This document shows positions 41,801 through 49,625 of a stretch of DNA of 64,000 nt, in pieces. The stretch's first letter is position 1. Every line of letters starts with the position of its first letter. The notes under the pieces are model-generated. The model worked only from the letters and a program-made list of their open reading frames with translations, was not told the DNA's origin and did no database searches. Source of the DNA: Austwickia chelonae. Lineage in GTDB: Bacteria; Actinomycetota; Actinomycetes; Actinomycetales; Dermatophilaceae. Location: assembly GCF_003391095.1 (NCBI RefSeq), contig NZ_CP031447.1, positions 1,922,001 to 1,986,000 of the forward strand, written 5' to 3'. The position numbers were made by a program, and so were the translations under genes.

Positions 41801-43794
41801 TCCAGGCCCGCAGACAGCACCAAGGCGTTGAACCCGTCGCTCTCGGCCTCCCCAGACCAGATCGCCTTGAAAGCCTCCTGGAACCTGTTCCGAGCACCCT
41901 CCGGGCCACGGGTCCAGGACTCCTCCTGGTCGGCTCGGATCCCGAAGTCGTAGATGTGGACGACGGTGCCATCGGCGCTCTGCAGGCGGTAAGGACGCTC
42001 GTCGGTGACCTCCAGCCCCATGTCGGTGAAGATCGGCAGGATCGACGTCAATGACAACGATCCCTGACGGTAGAGCTTCAGCCGGCGCTCCCCCGTCGGT
42101 GCACCCGGTACGTGGTAGACGTTGAGTCGCAGATCAGCACTGTCGCTGAGCTGTTCGGCATGGCGTAGGTCAGCGATCGCCACCCGGGCCTGGAAGTCCT
42201 CCTTGTAAGCCTCGGGGAAGGCGTCACCCCAACGCGACAGCAGACGGGACGCAGCTTCCTCGCCGCATTCGGCCCGGCCCGCCTCGCTGAGATCCTCCGC
42301 CCAGGTGCGAGCGGCCTCGGTCACCTGACGTTGCAGCTCGTCCAAGTGAGCATCGGGCACCTCGGTGCCCTGCTTGACCCGGACCACGAAATGCAGTCGG
42401 GCCAGAGAGGATTCCGAAACCCTGGTCGTGTACTCGACGCTCTCGCCGTTGAAAGCCCTCTTCAACAGGGACTCCAGGCGCAGACGCACCGTCGTGTTGT
42501 ACCGGTCCCGGGGGATGTAGACCAGACAGCTCATGTAACGGCCGTAGTCGTCCTTACGCAGGAAGAGCCGTGCCTGGCGTCGCTCGTGGAGGTGGACGAC
42601 CGCCGTGGAGATCTCGGAGAGTACGTCCACATCGGACTGGAAGAGCTCATCACGAGGGTAGGTCTCCAAGACCTCCAGGAGGTCCTTGGCCAGGTGGCTG
42701 TCCGGGGCAAAGCCACTCTGGTTGATGATCCGTTGCACCTTCTGCGCGATGAAGGGGACCTGAGTCACCGAATGCGTGTAGGCCCCAGCGGTGAACAGCC
42801 CGATGAAACGGCGCTCCCCGGTGACCTCACCGGACGGCGAGAAGGTTTTCACCCCGACATAGTCGAGATAGACCGGGCGATGGACCGTGGAGATCGTATT
42901 CGCCTTGGTGACCACCAGGACCTTCTTCTCCCGGGCCTTCTGGGCCACAGGTCCGGTCAGCCGATTGAAACCGGATGCAGCCGGGCTCTCGGCGTCGTAG
43001 CGCATCAGGCCCAGGCCGGTCCCGGGAACCGGCTCCAGAAGGTCGCTCTCGGCGTCCGACCCCAGGGTGTACTCCCGATAACCCAGGAAAGTGAAACGCC
43101 CCTCGGAGAGCCATCCGAGCAGTGCGCGCGCGTCCTCGATCTCTTCGTGGTCGATCCCCATCGGAGGGGCCTGTACGAGTTCCTCGGCGAGTTCCTGCGC
43201 CCGCAAGGTCATCCGGGGCCAGTCCTCGACGGCTACTCGGACATCGGCCAGGATCCGACGCAGCCCGGCAGCGAGGTCTTCGCGGGCCTGGGGGTCGCTC
43301 TCTCGGTCGATCTGCAGATGCATCCACGACTCGACGCCGACACCGAATTCATCGGGGACTTCATGGCCCCGGACGTCCAGCACTTCCTGTAGCACGCCGG
43401 CGGCGTCGCGCCGAACGACGAGCTGTGGGTGGACGAGCAGATGCACGGACCGGTTCTCCCGGGCCAGATAGGCCGAGACCGAGTCGACCAGGAAGGGCAT
43501 GTCGTCGGTGACGATCTCGACGACCGTGTGGCCGGTGGTCCATCCCTCCTGTTCGACGGTAGGGGTGAATACACGCACATTGGCCGAGCCGACCGGGCGT
43601 TGCCCGGCCAGGGAACGGTGGGACAGTGCCGCGCCCACGAGGTCTTCGGGGCGACGCGCCAGCAGGTCCTCGGTGACGACGTGCCGGTAGTAACGCTGCA
43701 GGAGGCGCTCGGCAGGCTCCCCGGGCGAACGCCCGACGAGTTGGGCTGCCGAGTGCAGCAGCTGGTGACGAGACTCTTCCAGGGTCAAACTCAT
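38896..43794 (-). CDS. gdh: NAD-specific glutamate dehydrogenase, large 180-kDa class
   Basis: This enzyme of about 1632 residues belongs to the L_180 class of glutamate dehydrogenases (Streptomyces GdhA/M. tuberculosis Gdh). Recognisable blocks are the ACT-like N-terminal regions ([27 protein letters not shown]), [39 protein letters not shown] near the end, and the catalytic centre [44 protein letters not shown], followed by [15 protein letters not shown]. It converts glutamate to 2-oxoglutarate. The ATG at 43794 is used ([19 protein letters not shown] 7 nt upstream). Regulation by a GarA-like protein is possible but not visible here. Confidence 0.95.
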   Translation of the reverse strand: [1632 protein letters not shown]

Positions 43795-43988
43795 GACGGG
43801 ACTCACCTTCAGGTCCATCGGACACACCGATCTGCGGTGGTTTCCTCAGGCTAGCCACGCTTTCCTCGCTGCTCACGCACCTTTGGTCTGGTTTCGCATT
43901 TTTCGCTCGGATGGGCTATCCGGGACTAGTCCACAGGAACCATCACGGTGGCGTCCCAGGGACCGTTCGAAGACCTACCCTGGTGCCC

Positions 43989-44186
43989 GTGACCCCCTCA
44001 GACGTCCTGCCTCACTCGTCCGGGCATTCCGCCCCTGATTTTTCTCCCGGCCACCGGATCGCCGATGTTCTCGGCGATCTGCCGGTGGACGTCGGTCGGC
44101 AGACTGAGCAACGGGCGGTTCGGGACGCCCTCGCTGCCTTGGTCGGGCTCGCGCTGGCTCTTGAGGGGTCCGTCGATGCGGGATGA
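43989..44186 (+). CDS. Small hypothetical protein, first of a pair
   Basis: This 65-residue protein starts at a GTG without a clear ribosome-binding site and ends 11 bp inside the next gene. The first 30 residues are Ser/Pro/His-rich; the last 35 form a helix (TEQRAVRDALAALVGLALALEGSVD). No family is recognised. The overlap and shared strand with the next gene suggest a cotranslated pair. Coding character is moderate, so it could be spurious. Confidence 0.4.
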   Translation: MTPSDVLPHSSGHSAPDFSPGHRIADVLGDLPVDVGRQTEQRAVRDALAALVGLALALEGSVDAG

Positions 44187-44574
44187 CCACGATGACATCG
44201 ATCCACGGCTGTACACCGACCGGGCCTCCGTGCAGGCTGCTGCCGCGGTCATCGGGCAAGAGGTTCTGCGATGGCGGGCGACTTCTCCCGGTCAGGCGAA
44301 CAGCGACGCCGGGGTCCTTCTCCAGGACTCGACCAGAGCTTTGTCCACCGCATTGACGGGGTATGCGGAAGCGATGGCTGCGGCAGGGTCTCTCTGGCGG
44401 CGCGCCGAGTCGGACGAGCTGCGCCACGAAGCGGTCGCGGCGGCCGGGCGGGCGAGAAGCCGACTACGGAAATCGTGTAGCGAGATCACAGCTTCCTGTC
44501 TCGCGTCGGCCGAGCGTATTCGATCGGAGACACCCGGCCTCCGGGATTCAGGAGGGGTGAGCACCGACAGTTAG
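44176..44574 (+). CDS. Hypothetical helical protein, second of a pair
   Basis: This 132-residue protein has GAGGGG 8 nt before its ATG and is almost wholly helical: YTDRASVQAAAAVIGQEVLRW, STRALSTALTGYAEAMAAAGSLWRRAESDELRHEAVAAAGRARSRLRK and CSEITASCLASAERIRSETP. It has two Cys and no signal or membrane segment. A Trp between two long helices recalls ESX/WXG-like or EspC-like helical hairpins, but the W-x-G motif is missing, so this is only an impression. It overlaps the preceding gene by 11 bp and is followed by the DUF2505 gene after 9 bp. Confidence 0.62.
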   Translation: MRDDHDDIDPRLYTDRASVQAAAAVIGQEVLRWRATSPGQANSDAGVLLQDSTRALSTALTGYAEAMAAAGSLWRRAESDELRHEAVAAAGRARSRLRKSCSEITASCLASAERIRSETPGLRDSGGVSTDS

Positions 44575-44583
44575 CGTGAACAC

Positions 44584-45087
44584 ATGAGACTTTCTGTCCG
44601 TCTGACGTACCCGGCCCCACCGGAGACCGTGTCCGTGATGTTCGCCGATGCCGAGTTCCACCGTGCCCTGTGCACCGCGACCGGTGACGCCCAGGCCACG
44701 GTCACCGTTGCCGAATGTCACCGGATGCTGTCGGTGACCACGGCGCGGAAGCTGCCGACCGAGGGTCTGCCCGACATGATGAAGTCTTTCGTGGGGTCGA
44801 CGGTCACCGCGGTACAGCGGACCGTCTGGTCCGTTCCGTCCGCTGACGGCCGTCGAGAAGGCGAGGTCGAAGTAGTGGTCCAGGGGACCCCCGTCCGGTT
44901 GTCGGCGAAGGCGAGCCTGTTCCCCGAGGGGGAGAACACCTGCGTCTCCTACGTCGGTGAGCTGACCGCAAGAGTTCCGTTGATGGGAGCGGCTGTCGAG
45001 CGGGCGACCGAACCCTTGGTGCGTTCAGCCTTGGAATCCGAGCAGCGTATCGGCGAGACCTGGCTCCAGGAACACGCCCAGGGCTGA
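44584..45087 (+). CDS. DUF2505 family protein (SRPBCC-like fold)
   Basis: This 167-residue protein matches the DUF2505 pattern: MRLSVRLTYPAPPETVSVMFADAEFHRALC, VTTARKLPTEGLPDMMKSFVG, VQGTPVRLSAKASLFPEGENTCVSYVGELTARVPLMGAAVERATEPLVRSALESEQRIGETWL. The fold suggests a hydrophobic pocket for a lipid-like ligand. The ligand and function are unknown. It follows the unknown gene pair closely and is convergent with the WS/DGAT gene. Confidence 0.85.
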   Translation: MRLSVRLTYPAPPETVSVMFADAEFHRALCTATGDAQATVTVAECHRMLSVTTARKLPTEGLPDMMKSFVGSTVTAVQRTVWSVPSADGRREGEVEVVVQGTPVRLSAKASLFPEGENTCVSYVGELTARVPLMGAAVERATEPLVRSALESEQRIGETWLQEHAQG

Positions 45088-45091
45088 TCCT

Positions 45092-45119
45092 GCGGGGAGG
45101 CCCGCTCAGATCTCCCCGC
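45092..45119. terminator. Hairpin between DUF2505 and WS/DGAT genes
   Basis: GCGGGGAG (45092-45099) pairs with CTCCCCGC (45112-45119), loop 12 nt. It overlaps the last codons of the WS/DGAT frame and lies 4 bp past the DUF2505 stop. No T-tract follows, so its strength is uncertain. Confidence 0.55.
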
Positions 45120-45528
45120 GAGCGAGCCGTCCCAGTTCGCTGACGTCGTACCACAGGAGTTCGTCGTCTGGTTCAGCGCCGATCTCTGCTGCGTGCACAG
45201 CGACGAGGTCGGCAGCCTGGACCGAGCAACGCAGGACGACTTCGAAACCGACCCAGCCTTCTCCGTCCTCCACGATGCTCAGGGAGCGTGCAGGCAGGTC
45301 GACGGCGGCGACGACGGCTCTGCTTCCAGGCGCTTCCTCGGTCACGATTTCGGCGGCGACCAGGAGCGCGTCGTACTCCAGGTCTTCTTCGTCGTCCTCC
45401 GGGAAAGCTTGACGCACCTGAGCGGTGACGGCGCTGGCCCGGACCGTTCCTGCGTCCAGGGAGTGTCCTTCGGCGAGCTGTCGCAGCTTGCTCTCGTCCA
45501 GCGCCAGGTAGACCCGGATGTCACGCAC
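45106..45528 (-). CDS. DUF6912 protein from an internal start inside the WS/DGAT frame
   Basis: AAGGAGGAG (45535-45543) lies 6 nt before GTG at 45528, in frame with the WS/DGAT gene. From there a 140-residue protein would read VRDIRVYLALDESKLRQLAEG, PEDDEEDLEYDALLVAAEIV, VVAAVDLPARSLSIVED and DDELLWYDVSELGRLARGE. This is the complete length and pattern of stand-alone DUF6912 proteins (function unknown). I therefore think a separate product is made, whether or not the fusion is also made. No stop codon ends the upstream domain. Confidence 0.7.
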   Translation of the reverse strand: MRDIRVYLALDESKLRQLAEGHSLDAGTVRASAVTAQVRQAFPEDDEEDLEYDALLVAAEIVTEEAPGSRAVVAAVDLPARSLSIVEDGEGWVGFEVVLRCSVQAADLVAVHAAEIGAEPDDELLWYDVSELGRLARGEI

Positions 45529-46983
45529 GTGTCTCTCCTCCTTCGGTGTCCTCGATGTCGATCGGTCCGCAGCGAGGGCTGTTGTCAGTTCGTTCAGAGA
45601 TTCTCGGGTGAAGGTCGGGAAGCTTCCGAGATCCTGCATCGTGCCACGATCCCCGTTGAAACCGATACCGACCGTCCCGGCATAGGAGGTCAGCCCGACG
45701 GAGAGTGACTGCCCTTGGGCCAGAGGGATGATCGGGTAACAGATGCTCATCCGGGCCTCTGCCGCCCACAGGGTGTGTTGCGGACCCGGCACATTGGTGA
45801 CGACCAGGTTGAAGAAGCGGCGGGCAGCAGCATTCCCGAGTTGTGCGCCCACGTGGTGCAGGGTCGAGGGCGCGAAACCTGCGATCTGGGCCAGCGCACG
45901 GCCCCGAACGGCTCTGCCCTCGCTGACCTGCCGACGCATCTGGAAGGCGATCTGATCCAATCTCATCAAGGGGTCAGGCTCTCCCACAGGGAGATCCACG
46001 AAACAAGCTTGGACAGAAGGTCCCATACCGACCGCTGTTTCCGAGTCGACGACACTCACCGGAACCAACGCCCGGACCCGGGCAGCATCGTGGACGGGCT
46101 CCCCCCTGCTCTGCAGCCAGGACCGCAGCGCACCGGTGAGTACCGTCAGCATCACATCGGTGACCGTGCATTCCCGTGCATGGCTGAGACGGTGATAGTT
46201 GTCCCGTATCTCTCGGAAGTCGGCCAGCGGGATCTGTGTGAAGCCGACTCGGCGAGCGATACCCACGGACGTGTTCAACGGGCTGGGTGGCGCAGGGTCG
46301 GCCGCAGTACGGGCCATGGCGCCAGCGAGTTCGCCGAGATGTCCGAGGACCCGGCCTGCGACATCGGTGAGTTCGCTGACGCCACCGGCCGCCAGGCCGA
46401 ACCAGCGTTGAGGGCGAGCGGCCAACGCCATCAGCGATGAGGTGAACAGCTCGGCATCGCTGGGTTCCCGGGAAGGCGGCGGCTCGGGGTTGCGTCCGGT
46501 GTCAGGGGCCGGGTCGGTGTCGAGGAGGAGCTGGGGGATGTCCACCGCCGCAGTCCCGTCGACCAATGCCTGATGCGTCTTGGTGACCAGTGCTATCTGC
46601 CCGTCCCCGAGCCCCTCGACGATGTAGGCCTCCCACAGCGGATGGGAGCGGTCGAGAGGCCTGGACATGATCCGGGCCACGAACTCCTCGAGCTGTTCCT
46701 GGGTCCCCGGACGGGGTAAGGCCGCATAGCGGATGTGATAGGTCGGGTCGAAATCGGCGGCGTTGACCCAGATCGGCGCAGCGATCCGTCCGGGGATCTC
46801 TCGCACCTTCTGTCGATATCGCCGCACGCCTGCGGTTCGTGAGACGACCAGGTCAGCGAGCTGTTCCCGATCCAGGCCGCCCGGCTCTGCGTCAAGGAGC
46901 AACACCGAGCCAACGTGCATGGCCGTGGTCGGGCTTTCCAGATAGAGGAAGGAAGCGCCCAGAGGGCTGAGGTGATCCGCCAC
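45106..46983 (-). CDS. Wax ester synthase/diacylglycerol acyltransferase in frame with a DUF6912 domain
   Basis: This 625-residue frame has two parts. Residues 1 to about 485 are a WS/DGAT acyltransferase: LSPLGASFLYLESPTTAMHVGSVLLLD, PIWVNAADFDPTYHIRYAALPRPG, DRSHPLWEAYIVEGLGDGQIALVTKTHQALVDG, NVPGPQHTLWAAEARM, and GIGFNGDRGTMQDL. The catalytic HHxxxDG motif reads HQALVDG, with Gln for the second His. The place near Rv3235 and secA recalls M. tuberculosis tgs3 (Rv3234c). The rest is the DUF6912 domain. No stop separates them, yet an internal GTG with a very strong ribosome-binding site precedes the second part. It may be one fusion protein, two products, or both. Confidence 0.85.
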   Translation of the reverse strand: MADHLSPLGASFLYLESPTTAMHVGSVLLLDAEPGGLDREQLADLVVSRTAGVRRYRQKVREIPGRIAAPIWVNAADFDPTYHIRYAALPRPGTQEQLEEFVARIMSRPLDRSHPLWEAYIVEGLGDGQIALVTKTHQALVDGTAAVDIPQLLLDTDPAPDTGRNPEPPPSREPSDAELFTSSLMALAARPQRWFGLAAGGVSELTDVAGRVLGHLGELAGAMARTAADPAPPSPLNTSVGIARRVGFTQIPLADFREIRDNYHRLSHARECTVTDVMLTVLTGALRSWLQSRGEPVHDAARVRALVPVSVVDSETAVGMGPSVQACFVDLPVGEPDPLMRLDQIAFQMRRQVSEGRAVRGRALAQIAGFAPSTLHHVGAQLGNAAARRFFNLVVTNVPGPQHTLWAAEARMSICYPIIPLAQGQSLSVGLTSYAGTVGIGFNGDRGTMQDLGSFPTFTRESLNELTTALAADRSTSRTPKEERHVRDIRVYLALDESKLRQLAEGHSLDAGTVRASAVTAQVRQAFPEDDEEDLEYDALLVAAEIVTEEAPGSRAVVAAVDLPARSLSIVEDGEGWVGFEVVLRCSVQAADLVAVHAAEIGAEPDDELLWYDVSELGRLARGEI

Positions 46984-47030
46984 TGTCCCATGCTCACACA
47001 GGCCGGCTTTCCCGCAGCGCCGAAGTGCGG

Positions 47031-48506
47031 TCAGCGGCGAGGCCTACGGAGCCATCTCAGACTGTTCTCTGCTCGCCGTCGGGCGCCCACCGATGGCGCT
47101 GCCCGACCGGACAAGGCGTGGGCGAGAGCCCTGATCGGCTCTCGGGCCGGGGAATGGGGAGCGCACTCGGCAAGCGTGCGCCCTTCGAGTGCCGCCAAGT
47201 CGAAGGCAGCCCGGTCGTCCGGCACGTAGACGGCTCCACGGAGCCCGACGAAACGGCTCAACGCCGCAGCAAGTGCCTGGGTGGGGTCCGGACCGACCGC
47301 TCCTGACCGCACTCGGTTGATCAGGACGGTGCGTGTCGGCGGGGTCTCCACGGTGTCAAGGCCCTGAAGCCCACGGACGAGACGTTGGAGGCCCACTGGT
47401 TCGGCCGCGCCGACGACGAGAAGGTGGTCGGACTGGGCGAGCGTTGTCAGCGTGGTCGCATTGCGACGAGGTGCTGCGGTGTCATAGCTGAGTTCTTCGT
47501 CGTCCTCGAGGCAGAAGCCGCAGTCGACGACGACGAGTTCGAAGGCGAGCGCGGCCAACCGTAGGACGTCCTCGAAAGGTGCCGGCCGCAGTTCCGGCCA
47601 CCGGTCGGACCGGGTGATGCCGGTGAGCACGGAGAGGCGTGTGGAGACGGGTGAGCAGTACTTCTCCAGGCCGGGACGATCGAGGTGGCCTTGGTTCGCC
47701 GCCCGGATGGCTCCGGCGAGTCCGGGTGATTCGTCGAGGAGTCCCAGGAGCTGCGCCTGGACACCCCCGTAGGGGTCGGCGTCGACGAGGAGGGTGCGAG
47801 CGCCGGCGAGAGCGGCTTCTTCGGCGAGGTTCAGGGCAATGGTGCTGCGACCGGGGGCTCCGGCTGGGCCCCAGACGGCGATGACACGGCCAGTCGTCAT
47901 TTCTTCGGCTGCCATGTCTGCTCCGGCCTCGACGGCGGAGGCCGACCCCGGGGCGCCGTCGAGCATGACAGTAGCCAGTTCGGTGTGGTCGCTAGGTGGT
48001 TCAGCGGTATATCGGGCAAGGTGACTGGCCAGGTCAGGCAGCATCTGCGGGATGTCCGGGTCCTGGCCGGCGGGTCGATCTGTCGGAGGTTCTGGATGGC
48101 CGGTCTTCATCGGGTTTCGCTCCGAGGCCGGTGGAAGAAGGCTGGTTTCTTCAGTCAGTGGTTGCCCTAGGAGCGCAGCTTGCAGTCGATCGGTGGGCGT
48201 GTCGGCCGGGAGGACGGTGTCGATGCCGAGCTGGCGGAGGAGGCGTTCATCGCCTTCGTTGCCGGGGCTGGTCATCCCGACGATACGGACTCCGTTGCTG
48301 CGCAGCTCGGACACGGCGGTGCGATCCAGTCCGGGAAGGGTGCTCCCGACGAGTACGCATTCACCGAGTTGTGCCGCGACGGCGGAGAGAAGTTCTGGCA
48401 GGTCGGCGCAGCGACGGACGAGTTCGACCCGGGTGCAGGCGGTGAGTGCTTCGACGACGTCGGTCTCCCAGGCCTGAGGGACCGCGAGCAGCAGGGTGAT
48501 GCGCAT
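47031..48506 (-). CDS. CpaE/TadZ-like P-loop protein of the Tad system
   Basis: This 491-residue protein has a receiver-like N-terminal part, a variable Pro/Glu-rich linker (residues about 115-190), and a ParA/MinD-type ATPase domain: VIAVWGPAGAPGRSTIALNLAEEAALAGARTLLVDADPYGGVQAQLLGLLDESPGLAGAIRAA. The deviant Walker A has Arg in place of the usual Lys near the end (GAPGRST). Such proteins place Tad/Flp pili at the pole or anchor the locus. It starts with an ATG that shares a base with the upstream stop. It is 20 kb away from tadABC. Confidence 0.85.
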   Translation of the reverse strand: MRITLLLAVPQAWETDVVEALTACTRVELVRRCADLPELLSAVAAQLGECVLVGSTLPGLDRTAVSELRSNGVRIVGMTSPGNEGDERLLRQLGIDTVLPADTPTDRLQAALLGQPLTEETSLLPPASERNPMKTGHPEPPTDRPAGQDPDIPQMLPDLASHLARYTAEPPSDHTELATVMLDGAPGSASAVEAGADMAAEEMTTGRVIAVWGPAGAPGRSTIALNLAEEAALAGARTLLVDADPYGGVQAQLLGLLDESPGLAGAIRAANQGHLDRPGLEKYCSPVSTRLSVLTGITRSDRWPELRPAPFEDVLRLAALAFELVVVDCGFCLEDDEELSYDTAAPRRNATTLTTLAQSDHLLVVGAAEPVGLQRLVRGLQGLDTVETPPTRTVLINRVRSGAVGPDPTQALAAALSRFVGLRGAVYVPDDRAAFDLAALEGRTLAECAPHSPAREPIRALAHALSGRAAPSVGARRRAENSLRWLRRPRR

Positions 48507-49159
48507 CAGCGTTCCCGTTGCGCGGAACCTGCGGTGGGGACCAGGGTGATCTTGGCGCCCTGGTCCATGGCTCCGACAAGTCTTTCGACGTCGGCGTGGG
48601 GCACATGGACCTGGACCGCGGTGGTGCCCAGTCCGGCCAGCCGCCCTTCGTCGGGATCTGGGACCCGTCCGACCGGGGCAGCTTTGACGGCCTTGCGTGG
48701 GGTGCCGAACTGGGAGGTCCCGGAGGTGAGCTGCTTGTCATTGACCCAGATGTCGACGGTGGACCCGACCGTGAGGATCCGGGCGGTCTCGGCTGGCACG
48801 GGGATGACGATGGGGATCCGTCCGCCATGGTCTCCTGGTGCGATGGCGGTGTCCGCGAGCAGTTCGCCTGCGCGAACCTCTCGCACGATGACGGCGTCGG
48901 GAAGGGGCTCGGCGGCGGACAGGTATTTTTCGGAGGTCTGCCCGAGTGCGACATCGACCCGGGTAAGCCGATCAGCGGTGAGTCGTTCGCCCGGGATGAG
49001 TGCTTGAGTCGCTGCGTAGATGGGGGTGGTCTGTCCGGCTGCGGCGACGACGCGGGCTCCGGTGGCCACGGAGGCGACGATGAGGAGGAGCCCGACGAGC
49101 AGTCGGCTGTCACGCCAGTGTGGTCGTCGAAGCCTCCGGGCGTGGGTGTTCTCGGGCAT
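48506..49159 (-). CDS. SAF-domain protein, CpaB/RcpC-like (Tad pilus)
   Basis: This 217-residue protein has a basic N-terminus, a membrane helix (LLVGLLLIVASVATGARVVAAAG) and an exported SAF domain (YAATQALIPGERLTADRLTRVDVALG; VIVREVRAGELLADTAIAPG) with RIPIVIPVPAETARILTVGSTVDIWV. This is the CpaB/RcpC pattern, a periplasmic or wall-associated Tad component. The ATG at 49159 has GGAG 8 nt upstream. It overlaps the cpaE-like gene by one base (TGATG). Confidence 0.85.
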   Translation of the reverse strand: MPENTHARRLRRPHWRDSRLLVGLLLIVASVATGARVVAAAGQTTPIYAATQALIPGERLTADRLTRVDVALGQTSEKYLSAAEPLPDAVIVREVRAGELLADTAIAPGDHGGRIPIVIPVPAETARILTVGSTVDIWVNDKQLTSGTSQFGTPRKAVKAAPVGRVPDPDEGRLAGLGTTAVQVHVPHADVERLVGAMDQGAKITLVPTAGSAQRER

Positions 49160-49393
49160 GGCGGATCTCCCCCTGGTCCTGCGTCTTCTGGGTGGCGCGC
49201 GGTAGCAATGGCTGCGGCGCCCTCCTGTACGGCCGTCCATTATGCCATTTATCTGTTTTGTGCCGATATTTCTGCCGTCCGGCCCTGTGGACGAGGAGGG
49301 GACTCCCCTGGCCACCATGTGATAAACAAACCAGAGGCCGGGTCACCCACCCCGCTTTCGCCGTCGATATCCGACCCACACAGAGGCAGAGCC

Positions 49394-49612
49394 ATGTCAC
49401 GCCGTTTCCTCCCGCTCTCAGAGGTCTGCGAGATGCTGGCGATCTCATCCGCCCAGGGGTACGCCCTGGTCCGCTCCGGCGAGTTGCCCGCCATTCAGAT
49501 CGGCGGACGTGGGCAGTGGCGGGTCGACACCGAGGTGCTCGAGGACTTCATCCAAGGCAAGTACGCCGAACAACAAGCTGCCGCGAAGGAACATCGCGAA
49601 GCTCGCTTCTAA
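49394..49612 (+). CDS. BldC-like / excisionase-type helix-turn-helix protein
   Basis: This 72-residue protein is a single winged helix-turn-helix of the MerR-like/AlpA type: FLPLSEVCEMLAISSAQGYALVRSGELPAIQIGGRGQWRVDTEVLEDFIQGKYAEQQ. The SGELPAIQIGGRG.WR core is shared by BldC-like developmental regulators and phage excisionases. No integrase is near, and divergent position to cpaB is common in actinobacteria, so a chromosomal regulator is more likely. It starts at the ATG at 49394 with a weak AGAGG upstream. Confidence 0.85.
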   Translation: MSRRFLPLSEVCEMLAISSAQGYALVRSGELPAIQIGGRGQWRVDTEVLEDFIQGKYAEQQAAAKEHREARF

Positions 49613-49625
49613 GTCGACTCCCCCA

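Noticed and set aside
38707-42054. 1115-codon plus-strand frame opposite the glutamate dehydrogenase gene
   Set aside because: It is an antisense shadow rich in Arg, His and Gln. The minus-strand enzyme is unambiguous.
49394-49612. Phage or integrative element suggested by an excisionase-like protein
   Set aside because: No integrase, repeat or att-like site is nearby, and the protein fits the chromosomal BldC-like group.
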